Source: Fen-1135 sp963705275
GTDB lineage: Bacteria; Desulfobacterota; Syntrophia; Syntrophales; UBA2185
Length of the DNA: 64,000 nt
Direction of reading: 5' to 3'
Assembly: GCA_963705275.1 (NCBI GenBank)
Contig: OY970063.1
Coordinates: 2,170,001 to 2,234,000 of the forward strand
Shown here piece after piece: positions 41,975-50,927 of this stretch; position 1 is the stretch's first letter; every line of letters starts with the position of its first letter. The notes beneath the pieces are model-generated. The model was given only the letters and a program-made list of their open reading frames with translations, was not told the origin of the DNA and did not search any database. The translations under genes and the position numbers were made by a program.

Positions 41975-42562
41975 GTGACAAAAAAGATATTCCTTGTTCT
42001 TTTAATGCTTCTGCTATTTGCACATGTAGGCTGCGCGGGAATTCGCTATTCCAGTATTGCTCCGGAAGCAAAGGATTTCCACCCCAAGAGGATCGGTCTG
42101 CTTCCTGCTGACGTGGGGACATATGAAGAGGCGAGAGGGGTAATTGACAAAATCATCGCGGGTGTGCTTGTTGATACAAAATGGTTTTCTGATGTTGTTC
42201 CTGCTGACGAAATGAATACCCGGATTAAATCCAGTGAGGCAGTTCAAAAAGTTTTTGTCGATTATATCTCCAAGCTCGGAGCAGTAAGCTTTTCCGATCC
42301 TGATCTGAGTCGCCGGCTCGGCGAGATGACCAAAGTCGATGCCTTCCTGTTGGCCAACGTTGACTATTGGAATTACACAACGGAAAAAGATGACAAGTTG
42401 GCTAAGATAGTCATGGGTGTCAAGATGGTCGATGCGGCTTCCGGCAAGGTAATGTGGAATGCGGGACATCATGAAGTGGAGAAATACATACTTATGAAAC
42501 CTGCACTTCCTGATGTGGCAAAGAGCCTCGTCAAGAGATTGATAAAAGAGATGCCCCATTAA
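41975..42562 (+). CDS. Lipoprotein, GNA1162/PelC-like
   Basis: This 195-residue protein has a signal sequence ending in the lipobox HVGC (Cys20). The mature part resembles outer-membrane-associated lipoproteins of the GNA1162 family, with KRIGLLPADVGTYEEARGVIDKI, VDAFLLANVDYW and DAASGKVMWNAGHHEVEK. Such lipoproteins are built on an alpha/beta fold and assist envelope machines. The start is a GTG at 41975. It lies 16 bp after the ispH-ubiA gene. The assignment is moderate; an unrelated lipoprotein cannot be excluded. Confidence 0.8.
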   Translation: MTKKIFLVLLMLLLFAHVGCAGIRYSSIAPEAKDFHPKRIGLLPADVGTYEEARGVIDKIIAGVLVDTKWFSDVVPADEMNTRIKSSEAVQKVFVDYISKLGAVSFSDPDLSRRLGEMTKVDAFLLANVDYWNYTTEKDDKLAKIVMGVKMVDAASGKVMWNAGHHEVEKYILMKPALPDVAKSLVKRLIKEMPH

Positions 42563-42652
42563 GTTCCCGGGGCCTATAAAGAGAGCCAGGGCAAACTTTT
42601 CCAATCGTCTATCGATTGCCCCTGGGTATTGTTAATAAATGGAGGTTATGTA

Positions 42653-42877
42653 ATGAAAGAAGAAGTACGCAGTGCCATAGAGCGTATCAGGCCCAATCTG
42701 CAGGCGGACGGCGGTGACGTCGAGCTTGTTGATGTAAATGATGAAGGCATTGTCAAGGTTAAACTTCTGGGGGCCTGTCGCGGCTGTCCCATGTCGCAAA
42801 TGACCCTGAAAATGGGGATACAGAAGTACTTGCAGAAGGAAGTTCCTGGAGTAAAAGACGTCATTTCCGTGACGTAA
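42653..42877 (+). CDS. NifU-like C-terminal-domain iron-sulfur protein
   Basis: This 74-residue protein is a stand-alone NifU C-terminal domain: MKEEVRSAIERIRPNLQADGGDVELVD then the cluster-binding CRGCPMSQMTL. It acts as a scaffold or carrier for iron-sulfur clusters. GGAGG lies 7 nt before the ATG at 42653; an upstream ATG at 42629 has no such site. It sits next to a ferredoxin gene (63-bp gap) and close to IspH, an iron-sulfur enzyme. Confidence 0.95.
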   Translation: MKEEVRSAIERIRPNLQADGGDVELVDVNDEGIVKVKLLGACRGCPMSQMTLKMGIQKYLQKEVPGVKDVISVT

Positions 42878-42939
42878 ATTTTTCAGTACGGGTCTTTGTC
42901 TGAAAGACACGGAGAGTAAAAAATAAGGAGAATAAGAAA

Positions 42940-43119
42940 ATGGCATATGTGATTACAGATGAATGCATCGCCTGCGGCTCTTGCGAAAGTGAATGTCCCG
43001 CTGAGGCGATCAGCGAGGGAGAAGAAAAATACACGATTGACCCAAAGCTTTGCACCGACTGCGGGACATGCGCCGATCAATGTCCTGTGGAAGCCATTGT
43101 GCCTGGAGACGAGAAGTAG
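42940..43119 (+). CDS. 2[4Fe-4S] ferredoxin
   Basis: A 59-residue ferredoxin, too short for most gene finders at a 60-residue cut-off. It has two CxxCxxCxxxCP motifs: CIACGSCESECP (9-20) and CTDCGTCADQCP (38-49), each a [4Fe-4S] site. An AAGGAG site precedes the ATG. Clostridial-type ferredoxins carry low-potential electrons between dehydrogenases, hydrogenases and biosynthetic reductases. Its position after NifU-like and IspH genes fits an electron donor for IspH, but this is inference. Confidence 0.95.
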   Translation: MAYVITDECIACGSCESECPAEAISEGEEKYTIDPKLCTDCGTCADQCPVEAIVPGDEK

Positions 43120-43144
43120 AATCAAGACCAGCATATGAGGTCAA

Positions 43145-43190
43145 GAGGGGAAGGCATCCGCCTTATCCAAGGCCGGGTGCTTTCCCCTCG
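43145..43190 (+). terminator. Strong stem-loop after the ferredoxin gene
   Basis: A near-perfect 16-bp stem (gaggggaaggcatccg with ccgggtgctttcccctc, G-U pairs included) has a loop of about 13 nt and is followed by TTTATTATTA. It lies 25 bp after the ferredoxin stop and closes this gene run. Confidence 0.82.
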
Positions 43191-43228
43191 TTTATTATTA
43201 CTAAGCCCTCCCATCGAAAGACTTCCAT

Positions 43229-43308
43229 CTGTCGTTTCGACTGAAAGGAGAAATTTTGCTGCGCATAGCAAGCAAGATTCCTCATCGCTTTTCTTCCTGG
43301 AATGACAT
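43229..43308. repeat. REP-like inverted pair
   Basis: ctgtcgtttcgactgaaagg followed by agaaat, and, about 45 bp on, gattcctcatcgcttttc followed by ttcctggaatgaca, are inverted versions of the common TGTCATTTCGA...AGAAATCT dispersed element. Such pairs can fold into a long hairpin. It lies between the terminator and tmk. Confidence 0.5.
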
Positions 43309-43353
43309 AGAATATATATCCCTATTAGAAAGTCCCCGGTTAAGATTACCACT

Positions 43354-44010
43354 ATGAAACGATTTATCACCTTTGAAGGCATTGAAGGCTGCGGGAAATC
43401 AACCCAGGTGAAACTCGCTGGAGACTACCTTACTGAGCGCCGTACACCCTTTATCGCTACAGAAGAGCCGGGGGGAACGCACATCGGAAGAAGGGTCAGG
43501 GAGATGCTCCTGAATAAGGCCCCGTATGATTCTGCAGGAATGCATGCGGAGACGGAGCTTCTTCTCTTCTTCGCGGCCAGGGCGCAGCATGTCAGAGAGG
43601 TGATTCGGCCGTCTCTGAAAGAAGGGAAGGTGGTTTTGTGCGACCGGTTTTCTGATGCAACGATCGCCTACCAAGGTTTTGGCAGGGGCTTAGATATCGA
43701 ATTGATCAGACTCATTAACGACTTTTCTTCCGGTGGTCTGAAGCCGGACTTCACACTTCTTTTTGATCTGCCGGTTGAAATGGGTCTAAAAAGGGCCATG
43801 GAAAGAATCTCCAGTAATAAGGGGATGCCGGCGGAAGATCGATTTGAGAGGGAGGCATTGGCGTTTCACAGCAGAGTGAGAGAGGGTTATCTGTCCCTGG
43901 CGAGAAGCGAACCTGATCGATTCCAAATCGTCGATGCGTCAAAGGATATCGAATCCATCCGTCATGAAGTCTGTGTACATCTATCACAATTCACAAACGA
44001 GAGGCTCTAA
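43354..44010 (+). CDS. tmk: Thymidylate kinase
   Basis: This 218-residue P-loop kinase phosphorylates dTMP to dTDP. It has Walker A FEGIEGCGKSTQ, the DR(F/Y) motif in LCDRFSDATIAYQG, TEEPGGTHIGRRVRE and a lid region near RFEREALAFH. It is the first gene of a DNA-metabolism run (tmk-holB), a common bacterial arrangement. The start MKRFITFEGIEG is well supported; no strong ribosome-binding site is seen. Confidence 0.97.
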   Translation: MKRFITFEGIEGCGKSTQVKLAGDYLTERRTPFIATEEPGGTHIGRRVREMLLNKAPYDSAGMHAETELLLFFAARAQHVREVIRPSLKEGKVVLCDRFSDATIAYQGFGRGLDIELIRLINDFSSGGLKPDFTLLFDLPVEMGLKRAMERISSNKGMPAEDRFEREALAFHSRVREGYLSLARSEPDRFQIVDASKDIESIRHEVCVHLSQFTNERL

Positions 44011-44107
44011 GCGAAAAATCCAAAGTCTTAAAGCGGCATCAAAATTCTCATGGCGAAACCTATGGGATTTTTGATATTAGAATTTCTGTATTGCTTAGAC
44101 CGGAGAA

Positions 44108-45109
44108 ATGGTTGGTTTCATGTCTTTCAAAGATATTTATGGCCATGAAAAACAGATAAAGGTCCTTCAAGCGGCTATTTCACGGAATCGTATTGCTCAT
44201 GCGTATCTTTTTTACGGGGCGGAAGGCGTCGGAAAAAAGACCGTGGCGGAGGTATTCGCCAAGGCATTGAACTGCGCGAGGGGGCGGGACAGCCTCGATG
44301 CATGCGATGTATGTTCTTCCTGCCTGAAGATAGATCATGGGAATCATTCCGATGTTATTACGATAATGGCTCAGGGGCAATTCATAAAGATTCAGGAAAT
44401 CAGAGAACTCCAGGAGCAGATGAAATTCAGCCCATTTGAAGGAGGGAAACGGATTTTTATCATCGGGGATGCAGACAGGATGAATATCGCTTCGGCTAAT
44501 GCCATCCTGAAGACACTTGAAGAGCCGTCTGCCTCAAATATATTGATATTGATCACTTCACGCCCTCATCAACTTCCCGCCACCGTTCTGTCCCGGTGCC
44601 AGCAATTGAGGTTTAATCCACTTAGGCGGGAAACTATTGCCTCATTCCTGGAGGAGAAATTATCACTGGAAAGCGGACCGGCCCATGCGATCGCTTTATC
44701 GTCGGGCGGCAGCATTGGTAAGGCCCGGGCAATGAATGATGAGTCATATCTGACAACAAGGGCGACAGTCCTTGATATAATTGCAAGGATCAAAACGAAA
44801 GATCCCCTCAAGCTGTTATCCGCTGTGAATGATTTCGGGCAAGAAAGAAAGGATATTATGGAAAGGCTCGGCATCTTAATGACCGGTTACAGGGATGCAT
44901 TGGTATATAAGGAAACAGGCGACGCGGATAATCTCATCAACCAGGATTACATTGACATCGTAAAATCAGTCGCGGAGAGAGAATCGGGGCGCAATATTGT
45001 AAACTGCATCAGGGCTGTGGATCGGGCATCCCACACGATAAATCAGAATGCCAATAAACAATTGACTTTAGAGGTCATGATGTTTAGACTTGGCAGCTAT
45101 CATGAATGA
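44108..45109 (+). CDS. holB: DNA polymerase III delta-prime subunit
   Basis: This 333-residue AAA+ clamp-loader subunit has the P-loop-like GAEGVGKKTVAEVF and a zinc module (NCARG...CDVCSSCLKIDHGNH). The sensor-1 region TLEEPSASNILILITSRPHQLPATVLSRCQQLRF is well conserved. It helps load the beta sliding clamp. A start at 44108 (MVGFMSFKD) or 44120 (MSFKDIYGH) is possible; family alignment favours the second, but neither has ideal spacing to the GGAG. It follows tmk by 97 bp and precedes ricT. Confidence 0.94.
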   Translation: MVGFMSFKDIYGHEKQIKVLQAAISRNRIAHAYLFYGAEGVGKKTVAEVFAKALNCARGRDSLDACDVCSSCLKIDHGNHSDVITIMAQGQFIKIQEIRELQEQMKFSPFEGGKRIFIIGDADRMNIASANAILKTLEEPSASNILILITSRPHQLPATVLSRCQQLRFNPLRRETIASFLEEKLSLESGPAHAIALSSGGSIGKARAMNDESYLTTRATVLDIIARIKTKDPLKLLSAVNDFGQERKDIMERLGILMTGYRDALVYKETGDADNLINQDYIDIVKSVAERESGRNIVNCIRAVDRASHTINQNANKQLTLEVMMFRLGSYHE

Positions 45110-45193
45110 TTATTTTTTTGTCATTCCGCAGTAATGGACTCTAACAGAAAAAAATGTGCAACGGCTGATTAGTGCCGTCATCAGTAGAGGGAA

Positions 45194-45997
45194 ATGGAGC
45201 AGGGAAATCTGAAGAATATTGTCGGAATCAAGTTTCGCAAAGATGGAAAGATATACAACTTTGATGCTGCTGACCTCCAGCTCGCGAAAAACGATCACGT
45301 TATTGTCAACACGGAAAACGGTCCGTCTTGGGGCACAGTAATTACCCCCGTCACTCTCGTGCCGATTAACAACCTGCCTGCCGGTCTCAAGAGCGTCATC
45401 CGCAAGGTCACAGAGGAAGATTACTGGATCAAGAGAGAGAATGAGACTCTGGAACAGGAATCGCGCCAATTCTGCCTGGAGAAAATCAAGGAACGGGCTC
45501 TTCCCATGAAGCTGATTGACGTGGAATGTCTCTTCGACAAGAGCCAGATCGTATTTTATTTCACAGCGGAAAGCCGTGTAGATTTTCGGGAGCTCGTGAA
45601 GGATCTGGTTCAGCAGTTCAAGATGAGGATTGAATTAAGGCAGATTGGCGCCCGTCACGAAGCCAAGATGATAAAGGGTTTGGGGATTTGCGGCAGAGAA
45701 GTATGTTGCGCGAATTCTATACCCAATCTGGACAGGGTTTCTGTCAAGATGGCCAAAGAACAGAATGTATCTCTGAATCCGGAAAAGATTTCCGGCCTCT
45801 GCGGGAGGTTAATGTGCTGTCTGGCCTTTGAATTTGAAGGATATCAGGATATGAAGAAACACATACCAAAGTGCGGCAAGATCATAAACGCTCCCGAAGG
45901 GAAAGGCAAGATCATAAGACATAATATACTGAAAGGCGAGGTGGTCGTGCAGCTGGAAAGCGGCAAAGAGATTACCGTCAATATAAAAGACCTATAG
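45194..45997 (+). CDS. ricT: PSP1-domain protein (RicT/YaaT family)
   Basis: This 267-residue protein shows the conserved PSP1 region. Cysteine-rich signatures CGREVCCANSIPNLDRVSVKMAKEQ and GLCGRLMCCLAFE match the iron-sulfur-binding RicT family. In Bacillus RicT works with RicF and RicA to direct RNase Y and control phosphorelay. Placement between holB and metG is the conserved order across many bacteria, which strengthens the call. The ATG lies after GGGAAA. Its role in this organism is inferred by homology only. Confidence 0.92.
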   Translation: MEQGNLKNIVGIKFRKDGKIYNFDAADLQLAKNDHVIVNTENGPSWGTVITPVTLVPINNLPAGLKSVIRKVTEEDYWIKRENETLEQESRQFCLEKIKERALPMKLIDVECLFDKSQIVFYFTAESRVDFRELVKDLVQQFKMRIELRQIGARHEAKMIKGLGICGREVCCANSIPNLDRVSVKMAKEQNVSLNPEKISGLCGRLMCCLAFEFEGYQDMKKHIPKCGKIINAPEGKGKIIRHNILKGEVVVQLESGKEITVNIKDL

Positions 45998-46055
45998 CTG
46001 TAGAATTTTAGAGCTCTGTTGATGCTGACGGCTTGTTGAGAAGAGAGGGATTTTT

Positions 46056-47960
46056 GTGGAGAAAGCTTATTACATTACGACGCCGATATATTATGTCAAT
46101 GCCTCGCCGCATATTGGCCATGCCTATACGACTATTGTCGCCGATGTACTGGCCAGGTATCATCGCCTCTGCGGATACAGGGTATTTTTTCTGACCGGTA
46201 CGGATGAGCATGGTGACAAGATAGTCGAAGCCGCCCGGGGAGCGAACACAACCCCTAAGGAATATGCAGACAGGATCAGCGCTCAGTTCAGAAGCCTGTG
46301 GCCGCAGCTTGCCATTACTAATGATTATTTTATCAGGACCACCGATACAAATCACGTCGACACGGTTAGGCTGATTCTCAAGAAGGTCTACGACGCCGGG
46401 GATATCTACTTCGGAAAATATGAGGGATACTACTGCGTGGGCTGCGAAAGATTCTACACGGAAAAAGAGTTGGTGAACGGGCTCTGTCCCGATCATAAAG
46501 CAGCCCCGGAGTATCGGGAGGAGAGCAATTACTTCTTCAAGATGAGCAAATATAAGGACTGGCTGATAGCGTATATCAATGATCACCCCGATTTCATCAG
46601 GCCGGAGCGCTACAAGAATGAGGTCCTCGCTTTCCTGAGGGAACCGCTGGAAGATTTATGCATATCGAGACCGAAGAGCAGGTTGGACTGGGGAATAACC
46701 CTGCCTTTTGATGAAGACTACGTGACGTATGTCTGGTTTGATGCACTCATCAATTACATTACCGGACCGGGCTATCCGGGCGGCGAAAATTTCAGGGTAT
46801 TCTGGCCCAGTGCCCAGCATCTTATCGCGAAGGATATTCTCAAGCCGCACGGAATTTACTGGCCCACCATGCTGAAGGCGGCAGGGATTGAGCCTTACCG
46901 GCATCTTAACGTCCACGGATACTGGATCGTGGACCAGAGCAAGATGTCAAAAAGCCTCGGCAATGTGATCAAGCCCCTGGATTTGAAAGATACATATGGC
47001 CTTGACCCGTTCCGTTATTTTCTTCTCCGGGAGATGGTTTTCGGTCTCGATTCGAGTTTCAGCGAAGAGGGCTTTGTTCAGAGGATCAACTCGGATCTGG
47101 CCAATGATCTTGGCAATCTCGTGAGCAGGACCATGACGATGGCTATGAAATACTGCTCCGGAAAAGTGCCTGAAGCCCATCATCAATCTGAAGAAGACAG
47201 GCTGCTTGTGGCGGCTGCAGGCAAGGCTGTTGCTGACGTGGAGCGATGCTTTCATGAACTCACGCTTCACAGGGCCTTGATTGCCATATGGGATTTTATC
47301 AACGTGACGAATAAATATATCGTCGAACAGGAGCCGTGGAGAATCGGTCAGGATGAGGAGAATAAGAGCCGACTGGAGACTGTTATATATAATCTCCTCG
47401 AATCACTTCGTATCATTGCGATCCTGATCTCTCCCTTCATGCCCGGCTCCGCCGAGAAAATTACGGATCAGTTGGGTATCACGAACGCAGCCACACAGGA
47501 TTTTTATAGTATCCGAAGCTGGGGAGGGCTTAATCAGGGAAACATTTTAAGGAGATCCGATGCGCTCTTCCCGCGGGTCAAATATGAAAAGGAAAGGGAG
47601 AAAACAGAAGTGACAGAGAAAGATATTCAATCTGTAAAGCCGCTGATAGATTATGCGGATTTCGAGAAGGTGGACCTTCGCGTCGCCAAGGTAATAGGGG
47701 CGGAGGCCATTCCCAAATCCAGCAAGCTATTGAAGCTTACAATCGACATGGGTGAAAAAAGGACCCTTGTGGCGGGTATAGCAAAAGATTACAAGCCGGA
47801 AGACCTCGTCGGAAAGAAAATCGTCGTTGTGGCAAACCTGAAACCGACGAAGATGATGGGTATAGAATCCCAGGCTATGCTCCTTGCTGCCGATACGGAA
47901 GACGGCCTGACGCTCCTTTGTTTCGATAGGGAACCCGTTACCGGGGCAGGAATCCGGTGA
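46056..47960 (+). CDS. metG: Methionyl-tRNA synthetase
   Basis: This 634-residue class I synthetase charges tRNA-Met. It has the HIGH motif ASPHIGHAYT, the KMSKS motif DQSKMSKSLGNV, and a single-knuckle zinc site region (CVGCERFYTEKELVNGLCPDHK split). The C-terminal tRNA-binding domain is YADFEKVDLRVAKVIGAEAIPKS...KMMGIESQAMLLA, which is also the dimerisation unit. The start is GTG at 46056 with GAGAGGGA upstream; the first ATG inside is far downstream. Its neighbours holB-ricT-metG form a conserved run. Confidence 0.97.
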   Translation: MEKAYYITTPIYYVNASPHIGHAYTTIVADVLARYHRLCGYRVFFLTGTDEHGDKIVEAARGANTTPKEYADRISAQFRSLWPQLAITNDYFIRTTDTNHVDTVRLILKKVYDAGDIYFGKYEGYYCVGCERFYTEKELVNGLCPDHKAAPEYREESNYFFKMSKYKDWLIAYINDHPDFIRPERYKNEVLAFLREPLEDLCISRPKSRLDWGITLPFDEDYVTYVWFDALINYITGPGYPGGENFRVFWPSAQHLIAKDILKPHGIYWPTMLKAAGIEPYRHLNVHGYWIVDQSKMSKSLGNVIKPLDLKDTYGLDPFRYFLLREMVFGLDSSFSEEGFVQRINSDLANDLGNLVSRTMTMAMKYCSGKVPEAHHQSEEDRLLVAAAGKAVADVERCFHELTLHRALIAIWDFINVTNKYIVEQEPWRIGQDEENKSRLETVIYNLLESLRIIAILISPFMPGSAEKITDQLGITNAATQDFYSIRSWGGLNQGNILRRSDALFPRVKYEKEREKTEVTEKDIQSVKPLIDYADFEKVDLRVAKVIGAEAIPKSSKLLKLTIDMGEKRTLVAGIAKDYKPEDLVGKKIVVVANLKPTKMMGIESQAMLLAADTEDGLTLLCFDREPVTGAGIR

Positions 47961-48012
47961 AGGGATTGGCAGCAGCACTAATGAATGAGAGACATCCTCA
48001 TCAAATGCAGCA

Positions 48013-48882
48013 ATGAATGAAAAACCTCATCCGGAAGATATTGCCGGCGGTCAGGCTATTATAGAAGGCGTGATGATGCGGCATGGGAACAAGATCGCGG
48101 CCGCTGTAAGAAAGCCTGACAAAGAAATAGCTATCCGGGAACAGTATTATGTCCCGCTCACCAAGAGATATAAATATCTGGGGCTGCCATTTATACGCGG
48201 ATTCGTCACCCTCTTTGAAATGATGGTGATCGGCATGAAATGCCTTATGTATTCCGCCGAGCTGGCCTTGACGGAAAATGACGTCAAGCCGAAAAAATGG
48301 GAAATGACGATTTCAGTCGTAATTGGGTTAGGCACGGCCATATTATTTTTTGTCGTCGTTCCCGCCTACTGCTTTTCAGTACTGAAAGGTTTCATAGCAA
48401 GCACAATTCTTTTGAACATAGTGGAGGGCTTTATTCGTCTGGGGATTTTCCTTTGTTTTCTGGGTACCACGCTTTTGATGGAAGACATGAGGCGGGTATT
48501 CATGTATCATGGGGCGGAGCACAAGACGGTGTTCGCCTGGGAAAATGGTCAGGAATTGACCGTGGAAAATATCAAGAGATTCTCTACTCGCCATCCGCGC
48601 TGCGGGACGAGTTTTGTCCTCGTCGTTATGATCACGGCAATCCTGGTATTTTCACTCCTCGGGAGGCCTGACTTTGTGCAGAGAGTTTTCTATAAACTCC
48701 TGCTGTTTCCCGTTATTGCCGGAATTTCATATGAGATTATTCGTTTTACCGGAAAAAAGAGAGACCTGAAATGGGTGCAAATCTTGAGCTGGCCGGGATT
48801 ATTATTGCAAAAGATTACCACTAAAGAGCCAACGGATGATCAAATCGAAATAGCCATTGCTGCAATGAAGAAGGTCATTTAA
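48013..48882 (+). CDS. DUF1385 (YqhQ-like) membrane protein
   Basis: This 289-residue integral membrane protein matches the DUF1385 family. Its signature is GGQAIIEGVMMRHGNKIAAAVRKPD at the start, and the later segment MRRVFMYHGAEHKTVFAWENGQELT with a conserved His-Glu-His. Four to five hydrophobic helices lie in about 95-250. Family function is not well established; it is linked by genomic context to metG and prfA-type genes. The start is at an ATG, 52 bp after metG. Probably co-transcribed with the next small gene. Confidence 0.9.
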   Translation: MNEKPHPEDIAGGQAIIEGVMMRHGNKIAAAVRKPDKEIAIREQYYVPLTKRYKYLGLPFIRGFVTLFEMMVIGMKCLMYSAELALTENDVKPKKWEMTISVVIGLGTAILFFVVVPAYCFSVLKGFIASTILLNIVEGFIRLGIFLCFLGTTLLMEDMRRVFMYHGAEHKTVFAWENGQELTVENIKRFSTRHPRCGTSFVLVVMITAILVFSLLGRPDFVQRVFYKLLLFPVIAGISYEIIRFTGKKRDLKWVQILSWPGLLLQKITTKEPTDDQIEIAIAAMKKVI

Positions 48883-48957
48883 ATGCCGGGCTTCGGTATC
48901 CTGCCTTTGGCTGATATGGGGCTGTGCATACTTAAAATACAGGATGGATAGGTTATT

Positions 48958-49188
48958 ATGTCTGAATCTGAAGGTCCAAAGATAAAAAAAGCAAATATCC
49001 GCCTGACGGATGGGTCGCACGTAAAAGGTCAGATTAATATCAAGGACCATGACAGGCTTTCCGACCTCATCAATTTTGGCGAAGACCCTTTCATCGTCTT
49101 ATTCAACGCGACAATCCCTGGCGGTCTCGGCGGGAAGGTAATCTTCGTCAGCAAGAGTCAGATTTTGTGGATCTGTCCCGAAGACTGA
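48958..49188 (+). CDS. Small conserved hypothetical protein
   Basis: This 76-residue acidic protein without signal or membrane segment contains KANIRLTDGSHVKGQINIKDHDRLSDLINFGEDPFIVLFNA, resembling small beta-rich proteins (an Sm-like or DUF6812-type pattern) found in Deltaproteobacteria. It ends in FVSKSQILWICPED. Function is unknown. It follows the DUF1385 gene by 75 bp on the same strand. Confidence 0.7.
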   Translation: MSESEGPKIKKANIRLTDGSHVKGQINIKDHDRLSDLINFGEDPFIVLFNATIPGGLGGKVIFVSKSQILWICPED

Positions 49189-49261
49189 AACGGCTGTCTT
49201 CTCTTCTTCCTTAGCCTTCAAGTCCAAGGATCAACGAAATCAATCATGCCTGGGCGGGATG

Positions 49262-50059
49262 CTATGTCTTTTTAAGAATATACGGAGAGCTTTTATATGG
49301 CGGGATTGTATGCGTTTGAGAAGGCAGCCTCTCGTGGCTTCCGATGATGAAAAATCCACCGACGTCAAGGCTATCTAAAATATTCAGATAGACGGGAAAC
49401 ATACACTCCCGGCGATAATATGTGAAGAGACTATTTCTCAAGAAAATGATCTGAAACCTTTCTTGAGGAGGCCGCTCTTTCATCAGATTATGCACTTCCC
49501 ACGTGATATACTTTTTCAAGTAATCCACAACACAGTATTCTTTCCGGTCCTCACATGCTTGGAAATAAACCGACTTAATTTCGTCCGACAATCCTTTTAG
49601 ACTGCTGCTGCCATAGACCCCTGCCATGGCCTTACCTATGTAATCGGGATTGATGTCGGTAGCCAATATCCGAAGGTCAGGCAGAGCGGAGTCCTTTTTC
49701 TTCAGCATGTCCCACTTTATTGCAAGGCTGTAGGCTTCCTGTCCCAGCGCGCAACCCGCCGACCATGCGTGAATTTTTTCACTGCGTCCGGCTGTGATGT
49801 CCGGGATAATTTTCTCTTCGAGAGTGCTCCACAGATTTTGATCACGGAAGAAACGGCTTATGGAAACACCCATCAGCTCTTCGACATTTTTCAAAATCTC
49901 GGTGTCGGTCAGGGCTTGAAGGTAGTCTTCCATTGACGTCAAGCCAAGCTCCCGCATATGGCGGCCGATGCGTTTCTTAACGCCTTTTCTCACCTTGGCA
50001 TAACCCTGCCAGGAGAGACCGAGCCGGGTAAGGAGCTGATTGAAGGAATTATCGTCCAT
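49262..50059 (-). CDS. CheR-type protein-glutamate methyltransferase
   Basis: This 265-residue enzyme methylates glutamates of chemoreceptors. It has an N-terminal CheR_N helical domain (about 1-70), an SAM domain with AWSAGCALGQEAYSLAIKWD (glycine-rich loop) and LRILATDINPDYIGKAMAGVYG, then IIFLRNSLFTYY. The conserved Glu after the loop is present. The first-loop STG of other CheR proteins reads GCALG here, a divergence that may weaken SAM binding. No chemoreceptor gene is next to it. Its start (MDDNSFNQLLTRL) has no strong ribosome-binding site. Confidence 0.85.
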   Translation of the reverse strand: MDDNSFNQLLTRLGLSWQGYAKVRKGVKKRIGRHMRELGLTSMEDYLQALTDTEILKNVEELMGVSISRFFRDQNLWSTLEEKIIPDITAGRSEKIHAWSAGCALGQEAYSLAIKWDMLKKKDSALPDLRILATDINPDYIGKAMAGVYGSSSLKGLSDEIKSVYFQACEDRKEYCVVDYLKKYITWEVHNLMKERPPQERFQIIFLRNSLFTYYRRECMFPVYLNILDSLDVGGFFIIGSHERLPSQTHTIPPYKSSPYILKKT

Positions 50060-50255
50060 AAACTATTCCTGTGAATAAAATAGTGATTGCCATACTCTTA
50101 CCACGACGGATGGCGAATCTCAATGCAGCAGGACAGTCCCTATGCAGTAGGAGCGCTTTTGCACGAAGCCGTAAGAATATACAGACTTGACAAGAAACAC
50201 CCGTTTCTCCATAATGCCAAAAATCGGAGCATCCAATCGAAGCAGGAGGCATGAT

Positions 50256-50909
50256 ATGGACAGTCCTGTAGACAGGTTCTGGCAGATCAGACTTGCGGGT
50301 GTTAAACTATCCCTTGAGGCAAATAATTTCGACGTGTTTGTGGCTCAAAACGCCGTCGAAGCAAAAAGTATCGTGCTTAATGAAATTATTCCTGCGATTG
50401 CCCCCAAGAGCATTTCCTGGGGCGGCTCCATGACATTCGTCGCCACCGGTCTTTATGATGAACTGAAGGACAATAAGAAAATTAAGGTGATTGACACATT
50501 CGATAAGACCATATCGCGTGAGGACGGCTGGGAGCGACGCCGGCAGGCGCTTCTCGTTGATCTCCTCATTACGGGAACAAATGCAGTTACTGAATCGGGA
50601 ATGTTAGTGAACCTTGATATGCTGGGTAACCGTGTCGCAGCTATTGCTTTCGGGCCGAAAAATGTAATTATTCTGGTCGGGCGAAATAAAATTGTCGAGG
50701 ACCTGGAAGATGCAATGATGCGAATCAAGAATTATGTGGCGCCGGCAAATGTCCTGCGGTTGGGCATGAAAACCCCCTGCGCCAAAACATCGTACTGCGA
50801 AGAATGCAAGAGCAGCGGGCGTCTTTGCAACAGTTGGGCGATCACGGAAAAATCCTTTCCGAAAGGCAGGGTGAAAGTCGTTCTGATAAACGAAGATTTG
50901 GGATTATGA
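50256..50909 (+). CDS. LUD-domain (LutC/DUF162-like) protein
   Basis: This 217-residue cytosolic protein matches the LutC/LUD fold of lactate-utilisation proteins: FVAQNAVEAKSIVLNEIIPAIAPKSISWGGSMT, DLLITGTNAVTESGMLVNLDMLGNRVAAIAFGPKNVIILVGRNKIV and a C-terminal Cys-rich region (CAKTSYCEECKSSGRLC, three CxxC-like pairs). The Cys cluster could hold a metal. LutABC oxidises L-lactate, but lutA and lutB are not seen here, so the lactate link is weak. The start at 50256 has AGGAGG 6-7 nt upstream. Confidence 0.85.
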   Translation: MDSPVDRFWQIRLAGVKLSLEANNFDVFVAQNAVEAKSIVLNEIIPAIAPKSISWGGSMTFVATGLYDELKDNKKIKVIDTFDKTISREDGWERRRQALLVDLLITGTNAVTESGMLVNLDMLGNRVAAIAFGPKNVIILVGRNKIVEDLEDAMMRIKNYVAPANVLRLGMKTPCAKTSYCEECKSSGRLCNSWAITEKSFPKGRVKVVLINEDLGL

Positions 50910-50927
50910 TCGGATAAGGATGGGTTG

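Noticed and set aside
42629..42652. Upstream ATG as NifU-like start
   Set aside because: No ribosome-binding site, whereas GGAGG is well placed for the ATG at 42653.
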